Below, piece after piece: positions 11,694-20,449 of a stretch of 64,000 bases of DNA. This stretch comes from JAJECS01 sp965198185 (GTDB lineage Bacteria > Chloroflexota > UBA11872). The DNA lies in NCBI GenBank assembly GCA_965198185.1, contig CBDAOU010000002.1, positions 744,001 through 808,000 of the forward strand, written 5' to 3'. Position 1 is the stretch's first letter, and each line of letters begins with the position of its first letter. The translations under genes and the position numbers were made by a program. Below the pieces are notes generated by a model. It was not told the DNA's origin. It saw only the letters and a list, made by a program, of their open reading frames with translations, and ran no database searches.

Positions 11694-12626
11694 ATGTTTA
11701 GCCTCCCCGGCTCCACCATCGGCGATGCTTGGTTTGTCATTGACGATGGTGTGGCCCACTGCTTCTTCTGCACCTCGTCGGCGCCCCAACCCTCCTGGAA
11801 CTGGGACATCGGCCACGCCGTGAGTCGGGACCTAGTGCATTGGCAATACGTCGGCCTGGCCTTGGAGCGTGGACCCGGCGAGTCCTGGGACAGTCAAACC
11901 CTCTCCACCGGCTCCGTTCTCGCCTGGAAGGGGCGCTTCTGGATGGCCTACAGCGCCGTGCGCCGGAACGAGAACCCGATCACGCGCACGGTGCATCGCG
12001 TGGGGCTGGCCGTCTCCGACGATCTGTATTCCTGGAGCAAATACGAGCACAATCCGGTCAATGAGCGCGACCCGCGGCTCTACGAGCGTCTCGGCCCCGT
12101 GCACAAGGCGTTCGGCCAATGGCGCGATCCGATGCTCTTCGACGCGGGGGACCGCGTGTATCAGTACGTATGCGCCCGCAGCAAGTCCCCGGACCGCGAC
12201 CGCCGGGGCACGGCCGGGTTGGTGACCAGCCGGGATATGCTGACGTGGCAGGTTGAGCCGCCGCTGCAGGTTGACTCCATCGCCACCGAGATCGAGGTCC
12301 CGCAGGTGTACCGGATCGACGGGCGGTACTACCTGCTCTTCTGCACCTCGACCAACCGTCTACTCCCGGCGTTCAAGCGCCGGTTTCCCGGCCACCCGTT
12401 TCGCAACGCTGACTTCTCGATGGTCGGCGATTCACCGCTGGGGCCGTTTCATCTCCACGGCACCGGTGAGGTTCTTCCTCCAGACGCGCCGGTTCAGCCC
12501 TATGCGAGCCGCCTCATCCGGTGGGAAGGGCAATGGGTGATGCTCGGCACGCCGCTCGGCGGCACCCGCTACATCTGCGACCCGATCCCGGTTGCCGCCG
12601 GCGAAACCGGTATCCGGGCTGCCTGA
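11694..12626 (+). CDS. GH32/GH43-type five-bladed propeller protein
   Basis: 310 aa, no signal peptide. The start MFSLPGSTIGDAWFVIDDG resembles GH32-like proteins, where an Asp in the first blade acts as nucleophile. Repeated blade motifs follow: SRDLVHWQYVG, SDDLYSWSKYE, FGQWRDPMLF and SRDMLTWQVEPP, with an acidic TEIEVPQVYRIDG. It probably acts on, or derives from enzymes acting on, fructosyl- or arabinosyl-type glycans. A second member of this loose family lies at 21558-23183. Exact specificity is unknown. Confidence 0.65.
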   Translation: MFSLPGSTIGDAWFVIDDGVAHCFFCTSSAPQPSWNWDIGHAVSRDLVHWQYVGLALERGPGESWDSQTLSTGSVLAWKGRFWMAYSAVRRNENPITRTVHRVGLAVSDDLYSWSKYEHNPVNERDPRLYERLGPVHKAFGQWRDPMLFDAGDRVYQYVCARSKSPDRDRRGTAGLVTSRDMLTWQVEPPLQVDSIATEIEVPQVYRIDGRYYLLFCTSTNRLLPAFKRRFPGHPFRNADFSMVGDSPLGPFHLHGTGEVLPPDAPVQPYASRLIRWEGQWVMLGTPLGGTRYICDPIPVAAGETGIRAA

Positions 12627-12640
12627 GCGGCGGCACCCTG

Positions 12641-12753
12641 GGGAATCTCTGATCAAATGGAGGCCCATGGAGCCCAATCCGCTCGATAACCCCTTCGACA
12701 AGCTCAGGGCGAATGGATTGGGGTAAAGCCCGTGGCCCCATTCAGACCTTCCC
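12641..12753. repeat. MITE-like palindromic repeat, copy 1
   Basis: About 113 bp. Left end GGGAATCTCTGATCAAATGG, right end (rc) GGGAAGGTCTGAATGG, and a central palindrome built on CCCTTCGACAAGCTCAGGG and CGAATGGATTGGGG. It is the same unit as at 14811-14895 and 28530-28650. The ends resemble the termini of the IS5-family element at 33381-34554. No ORF. Confidence 0.65.
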
Positions 12754-12855
12754 AAGCTCTGAGCGCATCGATGCCGGATTGGCGGGCGTTTCGGTACATT
12801 GCCAGCCGCGGCGGCGAGTCTAAAGACCGTCAAGGCTGGGAGAGGCGAGGGAACC

Positions 12856-14801
12856 GTGGCGCAGACAACCGTTGACAACTTTGCCGATCGGGGTTTCACG
12901 AACCAGGCGATCTACCGCACCGATTTGGACCGCTGTGCGCCGGCTGAGGCGCTAGGGGCGAATCCGCAGCATCGCCGCTGGCGCGCGATGGCCTACGCAA
13001 CCGATGAGCTCTCCGGCACGATGCTGCTGGCCGGACCGAACACGGTGGCGCCGAAGGTGCGCTATCCGCTGGGCGTGCAGGGCTGGCACGCGGTATCCAT
13101 CGGCGTGATGCCGTCCCGGACCGGCGAGAGCGATGGCCACGCGGTGCTCGTGCGCCTCAGCGATGACGCGGTCGAGACGATGCTCAAGAGCGGGGCCGCT
13201 ACATCGGACGGCGCGCACGATCGGGCGATCGTCGAGATGTTCTGGAAGGTTGCGGACCTCACGGATCAGGACCTCCACATCGGCCAGGCGGCTTGGCAGG
13301 AGGCCCCGGGCGACGACATTGGCGCGATGCGCTGCACGCACGCGCGGATTGCCTATATCAAGCTCGTCCCGCTTACCGACGCGGAGGTCGAGGCGGTGCG
13401 TGCCGATCAGGCGCAGGAGCGGCATCGGACCCTCTTCGCGCATCAGGACGCCCACGGGCCGCACTGGCTCTGGCGCCTGACGACGGCGGATGGGATCCGG
13501 CGCGAGCTGGAGCCCTACCGCGACACCGACTTCTCGCGTATGTATTGGGAATGCGGTCAGGGCGATCTGATGTACAACCTCACCAACGTCGGGCGCCGCT
13601 GCACGTTCGATGGGCTGGACGACTTTGATCGCGTCGGCGACCGCCTGCACGCGGAAAGCTGGCGGGCCTTTGCCGCCCAGGGGGCCGACCCGTTTCGGGT
13701 TGCCTTGGACTACTGCCATGAGATCGGCATGGAATTCCATGCCAGCTGGCGGGTGGCCGGGTTCCACTTTCCGCCTCCGCATGACCACTTCGACTACGGC
13801 GACGGCATCTACAAGCGGCATCCGGAGTGGCGCGGTGAGGATCGGAACGGCGTGCGCACGCCGCGCATGGCCTACAGCTTCCCCGAGGTTCGCGCCCACG
13901 CCGTGGAGTTGCTGCGAGAGGTGGCCCAGCACCCGATCGATGGCGTGTGCCTGCTGTACAACCGGCGGCCGCCGCTGGTCGAGTATGAGCGCCCGATCGT
14001 CGAGGGATTCACTCGGACGCATGGGGGCTTCCCGCGCCAGCTGCCGCCGGACGATCCAACCTGGCTGCGGTACCGGGCGCAGACCCTGACGCAGTTCATG
14101 CGCGAGGTCCGGGCCGCCATGGACGATGAGGCGCGGAAGCAGGGCCGGTCGGACCGAATCCAGGTCTCGGCCATCGTCGGCGCCACCGAGCAGGAGAACT
14201 TGGAGATTGCGATCGACCTGCGCGCCTGGGTTGCCGAGGGCCTGGTCGACACGCTGATTCCCTACTCGTCGGAGCTCGGGATGGACAGTGCGCCGCACGC
14301 GTGGACCGACCCCAACGATGCCGCGTGGCTGCTGGACCTGACGGAGGGGTCGACCTGCACCGTGGCGCCGAACATCATGCCGCGCCATCGCGGCCGGCAA
14401 CTTCCCCCGGCACCGCACCTTGTGCGAATTCCGTCGTCGCCACCTGGCGGACTTTGCGATCTCTTCCGGGAGGTGGTGCACCTGGCGCGCGAACTGGGGC
14501 TGGTCGAGCTGGGGACCTTCGACGGCTCCAAGCTCCGCGCCAACGCCTCCAAGCGCAAAGCCATGAGTTTCGCCGCCGTGCCGACGGCCTGCGGGCGGGC
14601 GTGCCGCACCTATTCTTCTGGGACTGCGCCGGCCCGGCGGGTCGAGCGAACTACCAAGACATGTGGTCGGCGATTCGGCGACTGGGGCATCGCGAGGAAA
14701 TTGCCGCTTGGCAAGCGGCCGGCGAGGCGGAGTTGGTCACGCCGACCCAGAAGCTCCACCTGCTGGGCGACTGGGATCTGAGCTACCAGACGCCTGGGTA
14801 G
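12856..14801 (+). pseudogene. Glycoside-hydrolase-like (GH10-like/TIM-barrel) gene broken by an IS1182 scrap
   Basis: Starts at GTG 12856 behind GAGGGAAC. The first ~510 codons encode a beta-sandwich region and then a putative TIM barrel with substrate-type motifs: YCHEIGMEFHASWRVAGFHF, DGVCLLYNRRPPLVEYE, VSAIVGATEQEN and LIPYSSELGMD. This matches the loosely defined 'glycosyl hydrolase-like 10' proteins of polysaccharide degraders. At NIMPRH (about 14380) the sequence switches to an IS1182-type transposase fragment. After about 14567 it resumes in another frame with FRRRADGLRAGVPHLFFWD and runs to the stop at 14801. The gene is therefore interrupted and frameshifted. Confidence 0.6.
14385..14566 (+). 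mobile_element. IS1182-type transposase fragment
   Basis: One frame reads HRTLCEFRRRHLADFA (about 14411-14458). After a one-base slip another frame reads LFREVVHLARELGLVELG then GSKLRANASKRKAMS. These are hallmark N-terminal/DDE-proximal stretches of IS1182-family transposases. Only about 180 bp is present, with no terminal repeats recognised. Confidence 0.6.
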
Positions 14802-14810
14802 GCCACCCGA

Positions 14811-14895
14811 GGGAAGGTCTGAATGTGGCCGCTGGCCTTACCCCAATCCGTTCGATAAGCCCTTCGACAAGCTCAGGGCGAACGGATTGGGATCC
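14811..14895. repeat. MITE-like palindromic repeat, copy 2 (truncated, inverted)
   Basis: Opposite orientation to copies 1 and 3. It starts with GGGAAGGTCTGAATG and carries the full central palindrome CCCAATCCGTTCG...CGAACGGATTGGG, but ends shortly after it without the second terminal repeat. Confidence 0.6.
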
Positions 14896-14930
14896 GTGTA
14901 GGTTGTGGCTCGCTACCTATCCAGAGGTTG

Positions 14931-16019
14931 CTACGTGCGGTCCACGAGCCGCAGCCAGCGCAGGTCGACGCTACCCGTGGCGTCGGCCGCGGGATGCAGC
15001 ACGCAGGCGAGCTGCCGGCCGTCGATTGGGACGATGTCCGGGTAGCCGCACCGTACGCCGTCCGCCTTAGGAGGCGCGCCGGGGGACGGGGCGGCCAGCC
15101 AACCGACGCGCCGCCAGGTTTCGCCGGCGTCCTCGCTGACGCTGCACGCCACGGCGGATCGATTGCCGCGTTCATCCCGATAGGCACAGAGCACCGCCCC
15201 GGACCGCAGGCGGTGCAGCTTGATGTTCGCGCCGGCGAAGTCGGTTGAGCGCGGCTCGCTCCAGGTCCGGCCGTCGTCAACCGAGTGGGCGAACACGCTG
15301 GGATGGCCGCCGAAGACTCGCGCCACGGCGAGGAAGCGCCCATCGGCCAGCCGCACGATGTCCATATCGCCGAAGCCGAGTTTTGGGTGCTCGGCGACGA
15401 TCACCGGTGGAGAAAACGTGGCGCCCAGGTCGGCGGTGAAGGTCACCCCGGCGCGCCACCCGACGTCGCGTCCGGTCGTACCAATGGCGGCGAGCATGTG
15501 GCGGCCGTCGGCCAACTGGTGCGGATTGCTGGCGCCGTAGAGCTCTGTCCAGCCTGGGTATAGACGGACCTCGGGAGCGACGGGCGCCCACGTCTTGCCG
15601 CCGTCGGATGAAGCGGACGTCGCCAGGTGCCAGCCCGTGCAGGGCTCGTCGCCCGGCAGCGAAGGATCGATCTGGAGTCGGCCGAGCGCCAGCAGCAGCC
15701 GTTTGTCGCTGAACGGCATGAGGCCGCCCATGTTGAGGCAGTCCCATCCCGATTTCGCGTAGAGCGCCTCGGGGGTGGTCCACGTCGCCCCGTCGTCGTC
15801 CGAGCGCGAGACCACTAAGGCGCCGTTGTTGAGCCGGCGGGTTCCCCGGATGCGGCTGAAGCTGAGCACAAGCCGACCGCGCGGGAGTCGCGCCAGGCTG
15901 GCCATGTGATGGAGGTGCGGCTCGTCGGCTGAAAAGAGCCTTCGGACATCCTGAATGCCGATCGGCGCGTCACCGCCAATGTCAGGATCGCCGGGGGTCA
16001 CTGGCTCTGGCCCTGGCAA
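14931..16019 (-). CDS. Sialidase-family (BNR/Asp-box) protein
   Basis: Up to 362 aa. Four Asp-box motifs (SxDxGxTW type) are visible: SRSDDDGATW, SSDGGKTW, SVDDGRTW and SEDAGETW, which define a six-bladed BNR propeller as in exo-sialidases. No signal peptide or lipobox is seen, so it may be cytoplasmic or have an unrecognised export route. The start is uncertain: TTG 16019 or GTG 16001. The first codons overlap the remnant of a VapC toxin gene, so the N-terminus may be fused to toxin-derived DNA. It probably removes or binds terminal acidic sugars; substrate unknown. Confidence 0.7.
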   Translation of the reverse strand: MPGPEPVTPGDPDIGGDAPIGIQDVRRLFSADEPHLHHMASLARLPRGRLVLSFSRIRGTRRLNNGALVVSRSDDDGATWTTPEALYAKSGWDCLNMGGLMPFSDKRLLLALGRLQIDPSLPGDEPCTGWHLATSASSDGGKTWAPVAPEVRLYPGWTELYGASNPHQLADGRHMLAAIGTTGRDVGWRAGVTFTADLGATFSPPVIVAEHPKLGFGDMDIVRLADGRFLAVARVFGGHPSVFAHSVDDGRTWSEPRSTDFAGANIKLHRLRSGAVLCAYRDERGNRSAVACSVSEDAGETWRRVGWLAAPSPGAPPKADGVRCGYPDIVPIDGRQLACVLHPAADATGSVDLRWLRLVDRT

Positions 16020-16063
16020 GGCGCATGACGGACGATCAGCACATTGGTGTCGCCGGCGATCAC
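15998..16063 (-). pseudogene. Truncated VapC-type PIN toxin start
   Basis: Overlapping the antitoxin stop, GTG 16063 opens a frame reading VIAGDTNVLIVRHAPCQ that ends at TGA 15998 after 21 residues. xxxxDTNVL(I/V) is the N-terminal motif of PIN-domain ribonucleases, containing the first catalytic Asp. The rest of the ~130-residue toxin is missing and the frame runs into the sialidase gene. The GTG/TGA overlap is typical of vapBC operons. Confidence 0.55.
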
Positions 16064-16296
16064 ACGCGGTCGACTACGTCGTAAAGTGCATCCCGGTCGG
16101 CGATATCGACGTTGGGTGGTGCGTCTCCGGTTACGGTATCCAGACGCAGCCGGAACGGCGGCCTGCGGCGCCTCGCTCCCGCCAGCCGCGCGCGTAGGGC
16201 GTCCTCAACGAATCGGGCGAGCGTAATCCCATCCCGCGCTGCCCGCCGCTTGGCTTGGCGCAGCACTTGGTCGTTCAGATTCAGCGTGGTCTTCAT
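16060..16296 (-). CDS. Ribbon-helix-helix antitoxin (VapB-like), orphan
   Basis: 78 aa from ATG 16296 (MKTTLNLNDQVLRQAKRRAA). This is the beta-strand plus two-helix pattern of RHH/CopG-type antitoxins that bind DNA as dimers and neutralise PIN toxins through the C-terminal tail. The tail (residues 45-78) is Arg-rich, then acidic (DIADRDALYDVVDRV). Its partner toxin gene directly downstream is truncated to 21 codons, so the antitoxin is now an orphan. Confidence 0.7.
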   Translation of the reverse strand: MKTTLNLNDQVLRQAKRRAARDGITLARFVEDALRARLAGARRRRPPFRLRLDTVTGDAPPNVDIADRDALYDVVDRV

Positions 16297-16399
16297 TGCA
16301 GGTCCGAAGAGGCGCAAGTGTATGGCTCGACCATATTATTCGGGCATCAACTTCCCATGCCTCACGTATGGCGCGCCGGCCGGCAAGGACATAGCGGAC

Positions 16400-17803
16400 A
16401 TGGACAAGCCGAACATCCTCGTCATCATGTCGGACGAGCACGATGGGCGCGTGAGCTCGCCGTACGGGCATCCGCTGGTCGAAACCCCGGCCATGCAGCG
16501 GCTGGCCGACCGAGGCGTGGTCTTCGAGAACGCGTACTGCAACTTTCCAATCTGCGTGCCGTCGCGCTCGTCGTTCATGACCGGGCGCTATGCCAGCCGG
16601 ATCGGCGTGTGGGACAACGCGGCGACGCTGCCCAGCGACGAGCCCACGTGGGCGCATCGGCTGAACGCCCTGGGATATGACACGACCTTGGTCGGACGCA
16701 TGCATTTCGCGGGCCTCGACGTGCGCCACGGGTTTCGCCGACACCTGGTCGGCGAAATGGAGATCGGCCGCAGCGACCCGTTATTCACCTGGGACAACGC
16801 CGACGAGGTGATCTCGAGCCGGGCCGCGCTTATCCGCGAGGCCGGGCCGGGCGAGGCGGAGCACCAGGTGTATGACGACTGCGTCGCGGCTCGTGCCGGC
16901 GCATATTTGGCCGAGCCCGAGCGCAAGGAAGGGCCGTGGGCCTGCTGCGTCGGGTTCATGACACCCCACTTTCCGCTGATCGTGCGCCAGCGGTACTTCG
17001 ACCGCTACTGGCCACAGCGCACGGACCTGCCGGTCATCCCGCCCGGTCATCTGGAGCGACTGCATCCGCACAACCAGTGGATGCGGCGATTCATGGACTT
17101 GCTCGATGGATTCACCGACGAGGAGGTGCGCCGTGCGCGCGCCGCCTACTACGGGCTGGTCAGCTTTTTGGACGACCGCGTTGGCGCCGTGCTGCACGCG
17201 CTGGAGGCCAACGGCTTGGCGGACAACACCATCGTGGTCTACGTATCCGATCACGGTGAGATGGCCGGGGAGCACGGCATGTGGTGCAAGCACGCCTTCT
17301 ATGAGGGGGCTGTGCGCGTTCCCATGCTGATGGCCTGGCCTGGACATGTCGCGCCGGGCCGGCGAATCGGGCAGGTCACGTCGTTGCTCGACCTGACGCG
17401 CACGCTTCTCGATATCGCCGGCGATGAAACCAGCGATCTCGACGGCGTGAGCCTGCTTGACGTGCTTGAAGGCCGAGCGCCCGAGAGCGAAGGCATGGCC
17501 ATTGCCGAATTCACCGCCCACGGCACCGACCGACCGGGACGGATGGTGCGCCGCGGGCGGTTCAAGCTCAATCACTATCTCAACCAGCCGGTGGAGCTGT
17601 ACGACCTGGAGCGTGACCCGGATGAGTTCAACGATCTGGCGGCGGATCCAGCGCACGCCCGGGTCCGGGACGAGCTCACGGCCCTGGTGCTGCGGGACTG
17701 GGATCCTGCCAACATCGACCGCCGCGTGCGCGAGAGTCAGCGGCGTCGGCAGATGATGCTCCGTGGAAACCTTGAACCAGACCGCCGCTGGACCGACGTC
17801 TAG
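16400..17803 (+). CDS. Sulfatase (formylglycine type)
   Basis: 467 aa from ATG 16400 (MDKPNILVIMSDEHDG); an upstream in-frame ATG at 16322 is less likely because the family normally begins right before NILxIMSDE. The signature CVPSRSSFMTGR has Cys at about residue 52, which a maturase converts to formylglycine. Asp12 and the later SDHGEMAGEHG are metal ligands. The C-terminal part (ELYDLERDPDEFNDLA) is typical of choline- and aryl-sulfatases. There is no signal peptide, so it is probably cytoplasmic. No maturase gene is in the window. It sits among glycosidase-like genes, which suggests use of sulfated glycans or sulfate esters. Confidence 0.85.
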   Translation: MDKPNILVIMSDEHDGRVSSPYGHPLVETPAMQRLADRGVVFENAYCNFPICVPSRSSFMTGRYASRIGVWDNAATLPSDEPTWAHRLNALGYDTTLVGRMHFAGLDVRHGFRRHLVGEMEIGRSDPLFTWDNADEVISSRAALIREAGPGEAEHQVYDDCVAARAGAYLAEPERKEGPWACCVGFMTPHFPLIVRQRYFDRYWPQRTDLPVIPPGHLERLHPHNQWMRRFMDLLDGFTDEEVRRARAAYYGLVSFLDDRVGAVLHALEANGLADNTIVVYVSDHGEMAGEHGMWCKHAFYEGAVRVPMLMAWPGHVAPGRRIGQVTSLLDLTRTLLDIAGDETSDLDGVSLLDVLEGRAPESEGMAIAEFTAHGTDRPGRMVRRGRFKLNHYLNQPVELYDLERDPDEFNDLAADPAHARVRDELTALVLRDWDPANIDRRVRESQRRRQMMLRGNLEPDRRWTDV

Positions 17804-17937
17804 CTGCCGATGCCGCTGATCGGACGCACCGCCAATCCCATAGCCCGTGCAGATGGCCTGGTCCGCATTGCCGAAATTTGCAGCATAGAATACGCTGCTT
17901 CAGGCGGACGCCTCAAGGGTGGAAGATAATCGCCACT

Positions 17938-19140
17938 ATGACCGAGCAAGATCCTCAGATAACGGTCAACGGACTGTGGAAGGTATTTGGCAATAGACCG
18001 GAGCGAGTATTTCGACCTGAGCATGCATCCAAGACTCGATCTGAGATCCAGGATGAGCTGGGTCTGGTTACTGCACTGCGCGACGTGTCCTTCACCGTGG
18101 AGAAGGGCATGGTGTTCGTTGTCATGGGACTGTCCGGCAGCGGCAAGTCAACACTCGTGCGCTGTCTCATCCGGCTCATCGAAGCCACCAAGGGTCAGAT
18201 TTCCTTTGACGGAGAGGACATTTTCGGCTACTCCCAACCGCAGCTCATCGAGTTCCGTCGGCAGAAAACGGCAATGGTCTTTCAACACTATGGACTTCTT
18301 CCGCACCGCAGCGTGATTGACAACGTTGCTGTCGGCCTCGAGATACGCGGCGTCGACAAGCCAACTCGATACCGCATGGCCGCCGAGACCATCCAAACCG
18401 TCGGCCTCGCGGGTTGGGAAAACTACCGCCCCCACGAAATGAGCGGCGGCATGCAGCAGCGGGTCGGGCTCGCCAGGGCGTTGACCGTCGATCCCGACGT
18501 GCTGCTCATGGACGAGCCCTTCAGCGGCCTCGATCCCCTCATTCGCCGCGAGATGCAAGACGAGCTCATGTCGCTTCAAACCGAGCTGCATAAGACCATC
18601 GTGTTCATCACGCACGACCTCGACGAGGCCCTCAAGATCGGCGACCGCATCGCCATCATGCGCGACGGCCGGATCATTCAGCAGGGCTCACCCGAGGAGA
18701 TCATCACCCTGCCGAGCGACGACTACGTCACGGACTTCGTTCAAGATGTCTCGCGAGCCAAGGTCATGCAGGCCAAGGCCATCATGTGTGAGCCCGACGT
18801 CGTGATCTACGAGCGGCAGGGACCCCGCGCGGCGTTACATGCGATGCGGCAACATAAGCTCGACGCCGTGTTCCTGATCAGCCGCACCTTCAATCTGCGG
18901 GGCGTCCTCACCAGGGATCGGGCGGCAAAGCTTGCCGATCAACGCGCCGCAACACTCGTGGCGGCGCCGGTCGATCTTGCCGTGACCACCCCTCCCGACG
19001 CCTACCTTGCCGACGTCATCCCAATGGCCGCTCAGACCGAGCGCCCCGTTGCCGTGGTCAGCGACAACGGCAGCCTGCTCGGTGAGATTCGGCGGGACGC
19101 ACTGCTCGCCGCCGTCGCCGAGGGCGGCCCGGGGGACTAG
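17938..19140 (+). CDS. proV: Glycine betaine/proline ABC transporter ATP-binding protein
   Basis: 400 aa from ATG 17938, with GGAAG just upstream. It energises uptake of betaine-type osmoprotectants. Walker A GLSGSGKS (64-71), signature MSGGMQQR (168-175), Walker B VLLMDEP (188-194) and the switch His in ITHD are all present. The extra N-terminal ~30 residues before Walker A are usual for ProV/OpuAA. The C-terminal 100 residues form the CBS-like regulatory region that senses ionic strength. It is first in proVWX, followed after one base by proW. Confidence 0.9.
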   Translation: MTEQDPQITVNGLWKVFGNRPERVFRPEHASKTRSEIQDELGLVTALRDVSFTVEKGMVFVVMGLSGSGKSTLVRCLIRLIEATKGQISFDGEDIFGYSQPQLIEFRRQKTAMVFQHYGLLPHRSVIDNVAVGLEIRGVDKPTRYRMAAETIQTVGLAGWENYRPHEMSGGMQQRVGLARALTVDPDVLLMDEPFSGLDPLIRREMQDELMSLQTELHKTIVFITHDLDEALKIGDRIAIMRDGRIIQQGSPEEIITLPSDDYVTDFVQDVSRAKVMQAKAIMCEPDVVIYERQGPRAALHAMRQHKLDAVFLISRTFNLRGVLTRDRAAKLADQRAATLVAAPVDLAVTTPPDAYLADVIPMAAQTERPVAVVSDNGSLLGEIRRDALLAAVAEGGPGD

Positions 19141-19141
19141 C

Positions 19142-20242
19142 GTGGCACGAGCCATCCGAGCGTCGACTGGCACTCACCGCCAGCCCCGTCCGCCGCGGCT
19201 TTCGGGCGCAACGCCCAGGCAGCTGGCGCGCCGGGTGCGGGCGCTGCCGCGCTACTTCCGCTGGCTGGCCGCCGTCGTCATCGTCGTCATCGTCTTGCTC
19301 GTCAGCCTGGGCGTCTGGGGAGCGGAGATGGGATTCCCCACCACCGTGTCCAAATCCGACGTCTCGACGGCCGACGGCGGCGTGACGACGATCGAACGCA
19401 CGGTGCGGGAAGTCACCGGCGGAGCCATTGATGACGCCGTCGACTGGCTCAACCGCGAGGCCAGCTGGCTCTTCGACAACCTTGGCACGATCACCGACGT
19501 TGTGCTCGTGCGCATCGAAGACCTGCTGCGCTGGTTGCCCTGGCCCGCCGTCATCGTCGGACTTGCCCTGCTGTCCTTTGCCATCGGGCGCTGGAGTCTC
19601 TCCCTCTTCACTTCACTCGCCCTGCTCTTCATCGGCTTCATGGACCTCTGGGGGAACACCATCGACACCGTGGCGCTGATGATCGTCGCGGTGGCTATCG
19701 CCGTGCTCATCGGTCTTCCCCTGGGCGTGCTGGCCTCCCGCAGCCGGATCGCCGACAACCTCATGCGCCCCATCCTCGACGGCATGCAAACCATGCCCAG
19801 CTTTGTCTACCTGCTTCCCGGCATCCTCTTCTTTGGCTTGGGGAAGCCCGCCGGCATCTTCGCCACCATCATCTACGCCGTACCGCCGTTGATCCGGCTC
19901 ACCAACCTGGGAATCCGCCAGGTTTCGCCCGAGACCATCGAAGCCGTGCGGTCCTTTGGCGCGTCGCCATTGCAGATTCTCGCCAAGGTGCAGATCCCCA
20001 TTGCCTTGCCGACCATCATGGCCGGCGTCAACCAGACGACCCTGATGGCGCTGGCCATGGTCACCATCGCCAGCATGGTGGCCGCCGGCGGCCTGGGCGA
20101 CAACGTGCTGCGCGCCTTGCAGAAGAACCAGTCCGGCAACGGCGCCATCGCCGGGCTGGCGATCGTCTTCCTGGCAATCATCTTCGACCGCTTCACGCAG
20201 GCCGTCTCCCGCGGTCGCCATGAGGTCCGGCGCGCCGGATAG
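19142..20242 (+). CDS. proW: Glycine betaine/proline ABC transporter permease
   Basis: 366 aa from GTG 19142, one base after the proV stop. A basic N-terminus leads to a first helix (WLAAVVIVVIVLLVSLGVWG), then an amphipathic stretch and about six further helices. The permease EAA-type loop is IEAVRSFGASPLQILAKVQI, which contacts ProV. QTMPSFVYLLPGILFFGLG is a strongly conserved ProW/OpuAB segment. The long N-terminal extension before the core resembles E. coli ProW. Confidence 0.88.
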   Translation: MARAIRASTGTHRQPRPPRLSGATPRQLARRVRALPRYFRWLAAVVIVVIVLLVSLGVWGAEMGFPTTVSKSDVSTADGGVTTIERTVREVTGGAIDDAVDWLNREASWLFDNLGTITDVVLVRIEDLLRWLPWPAVIVGLALLSFAIGRWSLSLFTSLALLFIGFMDLWGNTIDTVALMIVAVAIAVLIGLPLGVLASRSRIADNLMRPILDGMQTMPSFVYLLPGILFFGLGKPAGIFATIIYAVPPLIRLTNLGIRQVSPETIEAVRSFGASPLQILAKVQIPIALPTIMAGVNQTTLMALAMVTIASMVAAGGLGDNVLRALQKNQSGNGAIAGLAIVFLAIIFDRFTQAVSRGRHEVRRAG

Positions 20243-20449
20243 CCGCCGGTGATTTGGCCCGTCACCCAGTTCAACAGCGCCTCCCGCGGATATGCCCTGA
20301 CGGTCACGAGGATTCTGGCCAGTCTGAGCGTGTCGGCCGCGGGTCCATGGCCGACGCCAGGTCGGGGCCATTGGCGTGTTGTGGCATGCCGAGCTAAGGT
20401 GCTAGGGCGAGTGCATTTCGTCGAAACAGTTATGGATAGGGTGCCGGTC

